This document shows, one piece after another, positions 18,791-32,249 of a DNA stretch of 64,000 bases. Position numbers and translations under genes: made by a program. The notes beneath the pieces were generated by a model. It searched no databases and was not told where the DNA came from. It worked only from the letters and a program-made list of their open reading frames with translations. Position 1 is the first letter of the stretch. Each line of letters starts with the position of its first letter. The stretch lies in contig CM072512.1 of the NCBI GenBank assembly GCA_036898135.1, positions 19,758,118 through 19,822,117 on the forward strand, in the 5' to 3' direction. The stretch comes from Oncomelania hupensis (lineage: Eukaryota; Mollusca; Gastropoda; Littorinimorpha; Pomatiopsidae).

Positions 18791-20940
18791 TTTTATGCAT
18801 ATTGTTCTATTTGACATTTTGTTTGAAGTGCTTTAGGGTAAACAGATAGATTGTTGAGGAGTTGCCATGCATACATTATTAATAATTTAATTTGTCAATG
18901 TCCGTTGTTAAACTTTTGTGACTATGAGATTATATATATTTTTTCATGGCGATCGCTTTGATGGGAGGTGTTTGAGGTGCAGGTGGGGTAGGGAGATGAG
19001 AGTAGAAGTGGGCTGTATGTGGGTATGTAAACAAGATAACTAAAGCTAGAAAGGACTTGGGTTGCATTACCGTTGTTGTGTTGCAGTTATGATGAAACGT
19101 CGATATTTGCAGCGGATGACATTAGCTTTGTTCTGCTTTAAGTTGTTGTCGTCTATTACGTCCCGCAGGGTCCGCAGCCAGTGCGGAAGCGATGGGGATC
19201 TTTTCTATTATGACTCCCTTTCTTGTTCGAGATCACAAAGTCTGCGTATGTTATTGATAATTGAAATGTCACCAACGCCCTTGCTCCTGTGTATTGTGCG
19301 CTGCTTGAGTTCACAGGCCGCTGAGCGCGCCATCACAATCTCTCAGTGCATGCAGTGTCGTCACGTTTTGATCGAGCTCGGTCGCGGTTGTTGTCGAAGC
19401 TTCTGTTGGTGGTTTCGGGTGTTCTATTGGGAAGAAGGGCAAAGAGGAGTGAAGGACGCTTGTGACAACCTTAACACTAAGTTTCAAAACTGCCTACAGT
19501 TGTATGTGTATGCATACATCGTCCGCAAAAAAAAACAGGACTGGATTATGGATTCAAACTCTTTAAACTTGTGAAAGGAAAGAAACTTTACTACAGGAGA
19601 CGGTATACACAAATGCCTTTGGCATTGTGTGTGTTGAGATGTGTGTGTGTGTTGAGATGGGGATCATGTGCTTGAAGTTAAAACGTCGCGGTCATTAAAA
19701 CAATCTGCTGTATTCTGTGACTGGGTAGATGTTTTGCCGGGACAAACAACTGAGGAAGCAGTTAATGATTTGACCATTGTGAATCTGCCAATATTATCCA
19801 GTACAGTTTACGCGAGTGAGACATTGAGAGCCGGAAGTATTGTGGACATAGTGCTAGTGCTAGGATACGATATAAATACGGAGGAAGGAGAGAAGTGATG
19901 ATAATTATGGCGTAAAAGAACGAGCCCGACAGTACTCGCGTATAGCGCTGGTAGGTCTGATGGTGGGCTTGATAGATGTCTATCGATCGGTGAGGCGGCG
20001 ACGGTGGATGGAGGGACCAGCAACCGCTATCACATCCACCTCAGCCATCGACATCGTGCACACAGCATCGTACAGTTGAGTTAGCTGGCCATGGCTTACT
20101 TTTCTCGCACCACCATTTTCTCCTGAACTTGTCACGCGTCGAAACGGGACATTGTCACTTGCCGTCGGAGAAACTTTTTGTTTTCCCGGCTCGCTTTGAT
20201 GTGTTTTTCTAGCAGAATTGCCATTGACCTTTTTGTGTGTTTGTGAATGTGTGCTAGTGTGGTTCGAGTTCGTATTTCTCTGCAGCTGGCTTGGTTTGGA
20301 GAATTACGCACAAATTGCAATCTTTTATGAGTGATTGATGATCATCGATTTATGCGGTGTGTTTACCAGGCTCGAAGAGATCGGTTCCCAGGGGAGTTTA
20401 AAGAAAAGTTTCAGTTTGTGCTCACAGTTTGGAGACACTGCTGTCTATTAACATTGGGTTGCTGCACTTCATGAGAATTAAGTGACTGGAATATGTTGAC
20501 GTTCATCGTTCCTGGCACGCTTGATTTGTGAGAGGGTGTCAGATTTGAGTACTACTAATGCTTTGAAAATGTGCAACTAGCTTTGCTTGATTCTAAGAGG
20601 ACAAACTTTAGCTAGCAGCTTAGCACTTTACTTCCTTTCTCTTCTTCTAAGTAAACTTAGTACTAGTGTTGCCGCCTTTGACACGCTTCCGCGAATCATT
20701 TGGACGAGTAGGACGAGTGGAGTACCGCGCATGGAAGACTTGTGGATGGTTTATGGCAGCCACAGGCAGAATCAGTCTTTGGAATTGACTGTGAACCCTT
20801 AGGAGGATCTGAGGAAATCGTTTTAATATTTTATTTCTGGCAGTCTCCACCAGCTGGTGATTAGGATTGTCGGGAAGGTCAGACCAGTGTCGTGAGTGTG
20901 TTGGTGAACATCTCTCGGGAAAGATCTCTGTAAGGGCACG
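18791..20940. other. Sequence upstream of the 20941 coding exon, possible promoter/5' UTR
   Basis: Repeats are sparse and GC content rises towards 20941. It includes GT-rich tracts near 19630 and a tataaatacgg string at 19869-19879. No splice-coherent coding exon was identified. The ~500 bp before 20941 probably contains 5' UTR, but neither the transcription start nor any upstream intron is visible with confidence. Confidence 0.4.
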
Positions 20941-21276
20941 ATGGGCAACACAGGGAACAAGCTGCGGCGTTTTCGCGATGTGATTTCGGACGTTGTTGGA
21001 GGATCAGCGAGTGAAGGAGGAGGGACTGAGGGCAGTTACCGTCCTACAAACGTCGGAGCAGGCATTGACCCCGATCCTACTCGCGGCGCAGCTTCTGTGG
21101 CTTCCGAGGGTGACGTAGGGAATTTGGGAAGTAGCGGAGATGGCAAAGCGGCTGGAGAACAGACTTTTCAACCAGAACATCAGCAACATCAATCACAGCG
21201 CGAACCTGACGACCAATCCACACCACAAACACAGACGCAGACAAGCGACATAACACAGGCCTTTAAAGTCGGAGAG
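20941..21276 (+). CDS. First coding exon of an unidentified protein with possible N-myristoylation start
   Basis: There are 112 codons from an ATG in strong context (A at -3, G at +4) to a GTATGC donor after a complete GAG codon (phase 0). The protein starts MGNTGNKLRRFRDVISDVVG: Gly2 and the following basic patch (KLRRFR) resemble the myristoyl-plus-basic membrane anchors of MGN-type proteins such as the AMPK beta and PKA catalytic subunits, but residue 6 is Asn rather than the preferred Ser/Thr. The rest is disordered: Gly/Ser/Glu-rich, then Gln/His-rich (about residues 78-90), then a Thr/Gln repeat (about 97-104), ending TQAFKVGE. Codon use and GC content are richer than the surroundings. 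I do not recognise a family. It is on the same strand and in the same splice phase as the PRKAR1 first exon 12 kb upstream, so it may be an alternative first exon of that gene or a separate gene. Confidence 0.6.
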
Positions 21277-22477
21277 GTATGCGTACTTGAATGAATGGAA
21301 GGGGTGGGGAAAATCTATCAGACACTTACATGGGAGGTCTGCTAAGACTGGAAACTTGCTCTGCCGAGTCTGGCTTCGGGGTGCAGGAAATTAGGAAAAC
21401 CGAAAAACTTTCTCCGCGAAGTCAGTAGCACATGTACGCTAGCAAAACTACTTTACCAACCTTTATGATCACGCTTCGAGAACATTGATAATTGAGATAG
21501 GTACTTGCTAATGGATGCATTGCAGAGATTTTTGTTGTTGTGGAAGATTTGGAAGAAGGGTGATATTTTCAAGAAAACCGTAGAGTTTCGTTCATTCTAT
21601 CTTTGAAATACAGACTCGCAAGTATGTAAACTAGATGCCTTGAAGAGAAAAGATCTGTGCCAAACCTTATCGTCCCAGCCATAACGCTTTGGTCCAACAG
21701 AGTATCAGTGGTAGACGTAAATGTAGGCATACTTATACCTATACTATAGACGTAGAGATCCACGGTTCCGATACTCCGTGTTGCGCTTGCGTTAGTCTAC
21801 TCGAAGAATTTTGTGGTTTAGACTGTCGAGTGTCGTAAACCGTTTCTTTCCGTTTGCCGTTGCATACTAAAGAGGGTGGAAAAGGAACAGGGACTGTGCG
21901 TGTAGAAAACTGTTTTGAATAAACACGAACGAATGCTATAACTGTGTAAAAAAAAACAAAAAAAAGCTTGCTAAGTAAATATTAGTTTACTAAAATTATG
22001 ATATGATGCTGGTTTCATTTCACGCGAAACCTGAACTGGATTTAAAAAAAAAAAAAGAGGCAGTCTCTGACCTAAGATAAACGTTAGCATTTAATTTTTA
22101 GCGCCACCTGAGGCAGTTATTTTATAATAGTAATATCTCTCAATTTTTATACTGCCCCTAGTTATTATTTAGCTGAGATTTATTCAGTGTTTCTGCTTAT
22201 GAACCACACACGCGTCGCGCGTTTTACCTTTGTATTAATTTAATGTTTTGAACTTGCTGTTAACAGGAATACTTGATTCATTAAATGATACACTCACTGC
22301 TTCTGAATGTAACCTACTCAGGTTTCTCACGCGTAACATTGTAAATCATTACTTATGCTTTTGAACTTGCCACTGACAGATTTTTGCTTCACAGAGTGCC
22401 AACTCGAAAGCGCCGCGGGTCGCTCTGTGGATAAAGTTTGAGAACCGTCTTCTCCACCACATCTGTCACTTTCCTCC
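21277..22477. other. Presumed intron downstream of the 20941 exon
   Basis: It begins with the GTATGC donor. Mostly unique AT-rich sequence; no exon or transposon recognised. Confidence 0.45.
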
Positions 22478-22489
22478 TCTGTAGCTGAT

Positions 22490-23073
22490 CCTGGGAATGC
22501 GTCCGTGAGGATGCTGGGAATCTCTGTATAAATAGTATCCCCACCTTTTGGAAATTTAGTGCTTTACATTTCCACTGTTTCTGTCATTCTCATTTGTTCT
22601 TTATCGTTCCTACTCTGTTCTATCAATCAGCTATCTTTTTCTCTAGACCAGTCACCTCCCCTTTTTCTTGAAAACTCTCCCAAAACTCCTGACCGGTGTA
22701 TGGGGGTCTACTGGATCAGCCCGGGGCTATTGAACGCTTTCTGCCAAACGGTCACTAGGGCTTTCTATGGTATTATTATTTAGTTATGTAGGCGTTTTCT
22801 AGATATGTGTTTTGTTGATATTTTATAATGATGTTTATATTCTAGTTTGTTTTTGTAAACAGGGTTTCGATAAATTAGAGTAAAGCCTCAGCGTCCCCTG
22901 CATGGGATGCCTTTATTGTAAAGTGACCGGCTGGTGTAGTGCCTTCAGTGTTACGTTAGAGTTGTTTCATGAGATCTTTTATGCGGACCGGGGGTCCTCT
23001 TTCAACCACCGTTGTGGTCCTGATTCGGCTGTTTGCAGTCTGCTGGACTATATAAACAGTAACTAACTAACTA
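22490..23073 (+). mobile_element. Rep-A copy C (584 bp), complete
   Basis: A 12-bp target duplication TCTGTAGCTGAT flanks it (22478-22489 and 23074-23085), so both ends are exact. It starts CCTGGGAATGCGTCCGTGAG, contains the TATAAATAG block about 40 bases in, and ends tataaacagtaactaactaa plus cta. It is the best-delimited Rep-A copy. Confidence 0.9.
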
Positions 23074-23085
23074 TCTGTAGCTGAT

Positions 23086-23624
23086 ATTGCAGAGAAGTTA
23101 TAATGTAAAAATGTTCTTGCATAACCTGCTCGGCGGACATATATCCAATTATACAGATCTGTTGCTGGTCAAGATGTGTTACCTACGTTCTTGACATCAT
23201 ACAGCTGTTGATTATGTATAGTAAGCTATTATAGATAGTAACAACCAACTACTGTTTTTCTTTCTTGACCATTGATTAACAGTAGGTATACTGAGAGTAT
23301 AGATTTATGTACTTGACGTCAGATATCCTGCAGAGGAAATACGATTTTTTCCTAGTTATTATTATTCTTGCAATATGGTCACCAGCTGTAACCCAACGGT
23401 TATACGAGCATAAGAATACAATATATCTTATTGCCAAGTGAACACACAAGGAACGCAGTTGGTCAGTGGTGCAGCACCGTAAACCGAATAAAACATGAAC
23501 ATATTGACAGCACAAAGGAAATAAAATGATAGGAAGACAAAACGATCAAAAGATTAATTATACAAAAGGGTAGTTGCCAGTCACTTTAAACACACACACG
23601 CAAGCACACACATGCACACACACG
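23086..23624. other. Unique sequence with a (CA)-rich target site
   Basis: No gene seen. The right end, 23590-23623, is a CA-rich tract into which the RTE-like LINE is inserted. Confidence 0.5.
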
Positions 23625-24147
23625 CTATCCTATCCTATCTTATCCTATCCAGTAACTCGAAGGTCGTTGGGACACCACAGGGTGTTCGTTTAACTAGCGT
23701 ACTCCATCTTTCTCTGTCCTCAGCAACACATATGGCTTCGCTCAGTGCCAGACCAGTTCATTCTTGAATGTTGTCCTCCCACCTCTTTTTCTGTCTCCCT
23801 CCTCTTCTGCCTCCTTGCACCGTGCCTTGCAGATGGTCTTTGCAAGGGCTGATGCTCTGGTGACGTGGCCATACCATCGGAGTTTCCGTATTCTTCACCA
23901 TTGTGATCCAGTGATCGTGTTATCCAATGTTGGTTGAATGAGTTGTACGATGGTCTGTCGGACTTCGTCGTTGGTGATGTGCTGGGTATAGGAAATGCCC
24001 AGAAGGCTTCTGTTTCATCTCCATGCTTTGTATTCTTCGTTGTAGATATCCTGTGAGTGTCCCTCTTTCGCAAGCATATAGAAAGATGGTGATGACAAAG
24101 GAGCGCAGCAGCCTTATCTTGGAACGTAGACTGATGGTCCTGTCTTT

Positions 24148-24567
24148 TCAAATGGGCTTGAACCTTGTCAGGGCAGCAGTTTTTTGTGCGATCCTGGAGA
24201 GGACTTCCTGTCGAGACCCATTGTCTGATACAGTTGCTCCTAAATATTTGAAGCTATGCACAGTGTTGAAGGATTGGCCTTGGACTTTGATGTCCGTGTT
24301 GATGCCTTTGGTGTTGTTGGTCATTTTGGTCTTCTCTGCACTTATTTCCATTCCAAAGGCTCTGGAGGTGGTGTCAAGCCTTTGTACCAGCTGTTCAAGT
24401 TCTTGTTCCTCTCTAGCCGATCCATCAATGTCGTGCTCAAAACGGAGGTTGGAGATTGCTCTACCCCCTATGTTGACTGTGCCTTCGTGATCTGCAAGGG
24501 CATTTGACATGATGCGCTCCAGGAAGATGTTGAAGAGTGTTGGAGAGAGTAGGCATTCTTGACGCAC
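24148..24567 (-). pseudogene. RTE-like RT palm/thumb remnant with mutated catalytic box
   Basis: The frame is RQECLLSPTLFNIFLERIMS, then ISNLRFEHDIDGSAREEQEL: the FADD box of the intact copy (residues 281-284 at 5001-6638) is FEHD here. Downstream sequence matches the thumb. The frame is broken on both sides, so this is a dead copy. Confidence 0.85.
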
Positions 24568-25484
24568 GCCGATTGTGTTCCTGAACCAGTTCCCGTTGGC
24601 GCTGTTGTGGAGGACTGCAATGGTAGCCTTGTCATACAGGCTTTTTGATGATTTTAATAATGTTAGAACTGATGTACACTCTCATGGTGCCCACAGAGCT
24701 ACATGCCAGACTTGGTTGAACGCTTTCTTGATGTCTACATGATATAGATGTTGTTGATTGTGTAGGCATTTCTCGCAGATTATTCTGAGATTGAAAATCT
24801 GCTCAATGGTATTTAGCCCTGCCTTGAATCCTGCTTGTTCTTTAGCTATGATTTGTTCAGCTTGGGGTTTCAACCTGTTGAGTATTATTTTTAGGAGGAC
24901 TTTGCTAAGATAGCTGATGAGGCTGATGGTGGGGTAATTTTCACACTTCTGAAGGTTATCCTTTTTGGGAAGAGTGATTACAAGCGACTGGGTCCATGGT
25001 GTGGCCACTCCACACTCTGCCAGATCTTGTTACAGATATTGTTGAGGGCGTCAGTCATCGCTTCTTCTTCTGCTTGAAGCAATTCCGTAGGTGTGTTGTA
25101 CACTCCTGCTGACTTCCCCTTCTTCAGAGATTGCACTGCTGCCTCAACTTCTAGCCAATGTGGGAGGAATTTATTCTTCTGCTCTGTACTGGGGACATGC
25201 TAGAACTGATGGGTCTTCATTGGGTGTGTGGTTATAAAGGTCAGAGCTGTAATTTGTCCATCTATCCAAGTCTTTTCGTTCTTCTGTAAGGCATATGCCA
25301 GACTTGCTTTGTATTGTGGAAACCTTGGACTGCTTAACACTTGTCAGCCGCTTCACAGTTTGGTAGGCATTCTTCCTGTTGTTCTTGATCAGACCATTCT
25401 ATATTTCCTGGCATTGATTTATATCCAGTTGTACTTTGCTGTGCGCATGCCTTTCTGATGTCACTGTTGATTTTCTGGTAGGCA

Positions 25485-25908
25485 TCAGCTTCCTTTGGGG
25501 GTGTTCTTTTTCTTTTTCAACTCTCTTCGTTTGTCACACAGGTCCAAAAGTTCAGGTTTGATCCTCGGTATATTCTTTGGGCGGTGCTTGCCAAGGATCT
25601 CAGTGGCGACATTTGTCACAGCTGATTTGAAAGTGGTGGTCATGGTTTTGACATCTATTTCACCATCTCCCAAAATGAGCAGTGGTGCAAATTTCCACTC
25701 AATTGTGGCTTGGAATATTTCTGCCACCTCCGGGTCTTGCAGTTTGTCCAGGTTGAACACTTTGTCTGGTACACTTTGCAGTGTTTTTACTCTCTTCAAG
25801 TGGAGCCGGAAAGACATCATCACGAGAACGTGGTCACTTCCGATGTCTGCTCCTGGAAAAATGCATGTCCGGCCAATGTTGATGCTTGATCTGAAGCGTT
25901 TTTCTTGA
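25485..25908 (-). pseudogene. RTE-like endonuclease C-terminus and linker
   Basis: The frame starts RFRSSINIGRTCIFPGADIG and SDHVLVMM, where the SDH triad is the last catalytic motif of the apurinic/apyrimidinic endonuclease fold. It then continues through a helical linker with HRPKNIPRIKPELLDLCDKR. The upstream endonuclease core is missing, because the insertion is 5'-truncated at about 25922. Confidence 0.8.
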
Positions 25909-25922
25909 CCATGATGATGACC

Positions 25923-26727
25923 ACACATACGCACACACACTAAATAATAAACAAAAAAATTCGCAAAAAAACAAAATAGATGATAACCATTGTGCTGTCC
26001 TCAAAATGCTTTGAATGTATTTGTGACAAAATGTCATTAAAAAGAAGGTTGGAAAAAAAGAGACTGTACCGCTATTAGACATGTATGTGCTAAATTAATA
26101 TTGCCTGTGATAAATAAATTATTAAATAAATAAATACATAAATAGTTGATCGTGGTTGTTGGTTTGAGTTACTATTTTCTTTCAATCTAAAAGTAAAATC
26201 GCTGGATAAAGAGCAGAAAGGAGTTAACAATGGAGGAGATAGTTTCAGCACAAGCTAATTCTTTCATGAGTATAATTTAATAATTAAGGCGGTGTGTTTA
26301 GTTTCACTTCACAGACCTCGTTGGTGTCCTGCGGTGTGATTCCGATTGATTTTGATACTGCTAATTAGGTAGAAATGGGAACGATGTAATATCTTGGTCA
26401 TCATAATATTCCTAATCATATTATGATTTTATGTTTGCAATAGCTTGCTAGAGAGACTTCATGGGTATGTTTTCGTTCGATTCTAACGTATTTTTGTTTG
26501 ATCCTAGGAGAAACTCTACTTGAGACTGCTAATTAGTATCAGCGCATTTCGTATACTTGTGCTCTGGGAATATAATGGGTCTAGTATTTAATATGCTACA
26601 TAAAGTGCAGTTCTATTATTATAATTAATACTCTAACCATCAACGAATGAATATTCATTCCTATGATTAGATTTTAAAGTACTATTTGATTATTTGATTA
26701 CCAGGCATGCAATTGGTTGTTTAAACC

Positions 26728-26766
<39 letters not shown>

Positions 26767-29700
26767 GATATTTGTTCTGTAATGTGATAATGTATCTTAT
26801 TGTTTCAACGGTTTTTCATCTCGCTGTCAAGACGATATGTAATGAATAAGAACGGGGGAGGGGGGGGGGGGGGGGGTCGATTACCGTAGTGTAGAATACA
26901 TGCCGTTTTGCTCAGCTACTGGTATCACTGTTTTTCCGTCGATAATATTCATAATGACTGTTTCTTTGCGGGTTACCATTACGGGCAGGAATCAATGACT
27001 GGGGACTGCTAGACGGATTGCATGAAAAGGAGAACTAAAAGCGCTATTAACTATAGAGCAATTGGAGAGGTTGATGAAAAGAACTACTTCCATTGGTTCG
27101 CCATTAAAAAAAAAAAAAAAAAAAAAAAAGGCCTAACGCCACGAACAACCTTGTATACTTAACGCGCTGATTACGATCCGGGCCTGAAGACTATTAACAA
27201 ATTAATAATTGATTCAGGGTTTGGTAGCTCGGCACCTGAGCTGCCCAGCGACGGAAATCGCCAGTCCGTGTTCATTTAAGGATCCCCAAAGTCCCACATT
27301 TTATTGTAAAAGATCCTGTTAAAATTCACAGTGAGTGTTACCACAGGCCCATCGGAAAAAAAAGATTAAGCAATCAAATAACCTCTTTTAAAAGCACAGG
27401 AGTGATGATCTAAATCGACACATTTATTTGTTTTTGTTTATAAATAGCATCAAGCTTGAGTCTAATAAAGCACCGGTGCGTAAGTGTGTATAATAGGCGG
27501 AGTTGTTTGTTTACATAATGAAGAAGAGACGCTTAAAATTCAAAGCTTAGCTGTCGATTTGAGCAACGATTACCTCTTATTTAATCTTTTAAGTGAGAGC
27601 AATGCAATTTCTCAAGTAAACTCCTTGCCATAAAAACGTAAACAACCATCCTTGATACCTTTATCCTTGGTCCTTTAAGGCTGGCAAAAATTAATCATTA
27701 ATTACACTTCAGGTAAATAAATTGATTACACAACCAAATATGCGGGGTTTACGATTATTACATTCCCTATACCCCCAACTTCCCAGTCTCCCAATCTCCA
27801 GTCCCACACCTCGTGCCCCTACATGTATAATGAGCAAGTCTACCTGCACGGATCATCGCGCTATTCCATACAAGACATCAACATCGACAAATTCATTTCT
27901 TATGTCGTATTTCTGCGTCGTTCGTTTTTTTATTTTAAAAATGGTTTGTCAACATTTCTGGTTAAAATAGTCATTTTGCACTCTTGAGATAAATAAACTT
28001 AATGAAACAATCAAAACAAGCTAACTATACGATTATTACATTGTTTTTCATTTCAACTAATGCATTTCTTATGTCTTTTGTCTTATGTGACGTCTTGTTT
28101 GACTTCTTATTTTTGTCAGTTCTTACACAGTTGGCTTTATGCATGTGTGTGTTTGTGTGTTCGTGTGTGTGTATGTGTTTGTTTGTTTGTTTTCACAGTC
28201 AGTTTTTATATATGACTCTTTACTAGTCTGACTAGTCAGAAGTGACAGTTGACTGACAATTTAAACCTCTCAACCTCTCATTGAAGCATGCTTCGCTACA
28301 ACGTGTGTAGAGGACATATTAATTCTGAACATCGTGCACTTTGGCCCCCCGAAACAGATGCCTGTAGGTTTTCCAATAACAACACTGCCTGTAGAAGTCT
28401 GAAATTGGTTACTGCGGTGTGAAGATGTGGCAGGGTTGATTGAGTTTTCCAGCCCATTGGTAACAGGTGTGCAGCTTGTTTTTAGAATTGCTGGTAACTA
28501 TGAAGTTAGTGGAGGTCTAAGAACTACAACCAGTATACAATATTGGCACGAATAACATGTGCAAGAAAAGAAGTATTCGTTAACATACACTGGTTTAATA
28601 CAAAGAAAACTTCAAAGGAGGCTGACTTTGTAGATTTGACACGGGCACGCTGTAGGAAAATGAGAACTGTGCAGCTTGACTAACGTCACGTACAGAATGC
28701 GCTTTAGGTGATAAGCTTGCCACTTTCTGTTAACGTGCATTTATGCCGTCACCTTTATCTTGTCACTGACGTTGCACTACTTCACCCCCTCTTTACATTC
28801 AAGGAGGTACAGAGATTAAGTCTGGGTTAAGACTCTCTTTTTTGCCTAAATAAAAGGTTTTACATAGAAGGACCGTTAAAAAAAGAAAATTATTTTTATT
28901 GTTTGTTTGCAGTTCGGTTTACACAATAATTGCAAACAAGATATTGATTTTTTAAAAGTTATATCGATGGTACTTTGCCAAATCAAAATCATTTGTGAAC
29001 ATATCTTTTTATCCGTATATTGGCCGCTGCAAATGCTGTATTTCTTGGCAAACCTTGTTTATTGCTGTGTTTTTGGTAGAATGCAAGCCAGTCGAGCAGT
29101 CCATAAATCAGCCTGTATCTCTTTACAATTTGAACGCCCTTTGTACAAAACGGTTCACTGAAAGATAATGGAAAAACGGTGCAGCAAACACAGGGTGGGT
29201 TTCTGACGCCAAAGCCAACATCTTGGTGCGTGCCTTGTTCACGACTGCACGTAAGGCTTCGGCCCGATTTCCTTGTACGCGTAATAACCACACGACTCCT
29301 GAATTACGGCTAATGGGTCCAGAAGAAGGTACGCATATAGTGGTTAGGAATTGAATGATGAAGGAAAACGAGTTGCTAAGTAGAATGGGATAGTACTTCT
29401 GCTATAAGTTAAGGGAAGAAGGCTGAGGGGGAGAGGAAGTAGGATGAAGTTTTGCAGATGACTTAAGTCGTAAACCAGATGGGAGGAGGAGGCAGAGTTT
29501 GCCTTCAAATGCCTTTGCGCTTGGTAGTTTTACCTAACTTCCGCTTGTTGGTACGTTGTGCAGGTGTCAGTTTTAGGGCTGACTGCTGTAGTGATGAACG
29601 CTATCGTCAGTACTGCAGTTGTTCGTGATTTGTTTTTCGCAAGACATTTGCGCCTAGTTCCTGTTTATCGTCTTCATTTGTCCGTTATCTGAAGAAGAAA

Positions 29701-32138
29701 ACAATTACCCCAGTGAAAATGTAGCTAACCCCTTCTATGATCCACGGATTCGTTTTTTTTTTCTGAAAAAATATCGGAATTTCTTTTTTGAATCTTTTAT
29801 AATGATTATTGTGTTTACATCGACTAGATGTTCCAAAGTAGTCTTGCCAAGTGTATACATTTAACGTGTCCTGTTTCTGTATTTGACGTTCCCTGGGGGC
29901 ATTGATCTCGAGCGAAAGTATACAGCGTTGAACTAAGCTGTGTTATTACCTATTCAGTTGTGTTGTGTATATCTATGCATATTTTTAATCGGAAAAAAAT
30001 TAATTGCCTAGAGCTTCAGATAATACATATGATAACTGAATTGCGGTTTGTGTGTGTATACGTGTTTTTTGCGCTAACGAATGCGACATGAGAACGCCAT
30101 TGGAATAGCATACCGCTTGGAGGATTATTCACGGACAGATTTGTGTGTGTGTTCAATCAACCTTAACAATGGTAAGTGATCGACTAGCTGAGGAGTGTGC
30201 ACGACCAACATCGATCCGTTTGCAAGCCTGTGGGTTTGGAACAAACAGACAACACCGAAGAGTGGATTCTTTATCATGCATCGTCGTATTTGTCGATTGC
30301 AAGGTTTGCTAGAGTAGAAGGGTCGCGCGCGCTAAAAGGTTGCTTGCACTGCGTGCACTTCAGGCATGTCGCTTTTGATACAAACAAACAAGAAAACCGA
30401 AGATAAGAATTCAATCTTTAGTCTTTCAATAGAAACATCATGCAGATCTATAGATTTTGTTGTGTGTTCTACCGCCCATCCTTTCGGAGTTTTCTAATGT
30501 ACACATTCAAACACTTACCCTCTGTCATTGACATTTGCCGCTTTAGTGAATAGCCTTTGGAACTGTAGTGAAAGTGAGATGGATATTTGTGTTGCACGCG
30601 ATCTGTAGCATTGGTGTTCGTTCCATCAATGCAGTTGTCCCGAACGACGGTGATAAAACGAACAGCGAACGTGAAGAGCGCTGCACGAAAGCTTTTCATG
30701 CTCGTCACTTGTTCTTTGGTACAAATTGGTCGCTTTCAGAACTAGACTCCAGCTCTATTGAAATTATTTAGCATTGATATTATGAAATTGAAGTTTACCC
30801 AGAACACATCATTTATGATGAACATGATTGGAATTATTATAAACCGTGAATATTGGCGCTGCTACAGCAAGCGAAGAATTCGAAGCTGCTTTGCTTTTCT
30901 CTTCGTTGCCTTCTCGTGTGTACTTGCAACCAGCACCACATTGTTTGACGTTAAAGTGGGGTGAAAATGAATGCCTTTGGAGCACAATCAAAAGTTTTAT
31001 TTCGCTTTGGCCATCATTGCGAAATTATGTTTTTTGCTGTTTTCTATTAGTTTATCATAATCAGCATAACATAACGGGGAAATATTGAAAAGAAATCATC
31101 TCCAAAGCATGATAGTTAAAAAAAAAATTCTCCAGATTTTATTGTTAGATTTAATGAAGAAAATGTACTCATTACGAAGAATGACAAATAAAAATGAGCA
31201 AAGCGTACTCTCGGAAAGTCTTCATGATCACAAATTGACAGGAAGTTGCCATATTTTGAAGATTGTGTTTACATCTTTTTCATTTCTGAGGGTCTCTTGT
31301 TAGAAAGAAAAAGAAGACCGTAAAGACGAAAGCTAAAAATAATCTGTTATGTCGCACAATCACGTCTGGGCAATATTAATCAAGACAGTGCTGTACGAAC
31401 AACTTAGTTTCTTGTTTTAAAGAACGTAAATCTATGAACAAACGATTTCTTGTTAAGTTTGCAAGGCTCCTTCTTAACACAGAAGAAGAAATCAGCAAAC
31501 CTATCCACCTCATCCCTTCTCCTTGAGCTGGATCGACTGCCCCCATAACAAATCCAAAGCCTATATTTAAAAAAAAAAAGTTTATTTAACTGTGGTTTCT
31601 AGCTGTAGCACCTGTGGTCGTCCCTTTGTAGTGTTTTTGCATTGACGCCAATTTAAGGTGTGATAAGAACAGCTGTTTTGCTTTGTGCGTTTGGCAAAGA
31701 GAAACTGTTTGTAATATATCTTTCTCAACTTTTGTAGTTGTTGCGTTGCAGTACTCGGAAGAGAAGATTCTTCGCAACTGGAGCATGTTTATTTGATACA
31801 TTTTGGGGATTTGGTTCGAACAAGCGTAATGCTGTCTCTCTTGTCTTTGTAACGCGTACGGTAAAAAGTTTGCTATATATAGAGAATTGAAAGCACCAGT
31901 AATATTTTAATCTGTAAGTAGATTTCGTCGCAGGGATTAAAAGGTATATCGGTGTGAAAATAGCAGCATGTGTAGAACTGAACTCGTTAGTGGTATTTTA
32001 ACTAAAGGGGTTAAAACTTCCACTTCAGCTAAAGTGTATGATATTTACTGATCGTACGCCACTTACCTGGTTGCTCTCCTACTTCGTAACTAATTGCATT
32101 ACTTTGTTTGGCTTACCCCGTTTCTTGCCTTGTAGCTA
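25923..32138. other. Presumed intron/intergenic sequence, largely unique
   Basis: There is no convincing exon or element. Simple repeats occur at 26728-26765 (ATT)n, 26853-26876 (G run) and 27108-27129 (A run). A strong donor-like ATG|GTAAGT lies at 30169-30177. A GT-rich tract is near 28142-28175. Confidence 0.45.
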
Positions 32139-32180
32139 GTGAAGTGGGTCGTTGAATCACTTTCACTTCAGTTACCCCCT

Positions 32181-32230
<50 letters not shown>

Positions 32231-32249
32231 CTCTGTATGTTTTTGTGTG

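Larger units (their letters stand above)
23625..25922 (-). mobile_element. RTE-like LINE, long but decayed copy (2.3 kb)
   Basis: From the 3' tail (ctatcctatcctatcttatcc at the left end) the minus strand carries the RT domain in several broken frames. The pieces are 24148-24567 (catalytic box mutated to FEHD), 24682-25008 (PWTQSLVITLPKK through KKAFNQVWH), 25171-25356 (DRWTNYSSDLYNHTPNEDPS), and 25485-25908 with the end of the endonuclease (GADIGSDHVLVMMSFRLHLK) and the linker ELLDLCDKRRELKKKK. It retains more 5' sequence than any other copy here. Both flanks are CA-rich, so the target duplication is ambiguous. Confidence 0.9.

Noticed and set aside
19062..19574. 170-codon plus-strand frame upstream of the 20941 exon.
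   Set aside because: Composition and lack of motifs suggest chance; no splice signals connect it to the 20941 exon.
20264..20275. GGTTCGAGTTC resembles a tRNA T-arm/B box.
   Set aside because: No cloverleaf can be formed around it and no A box is present.
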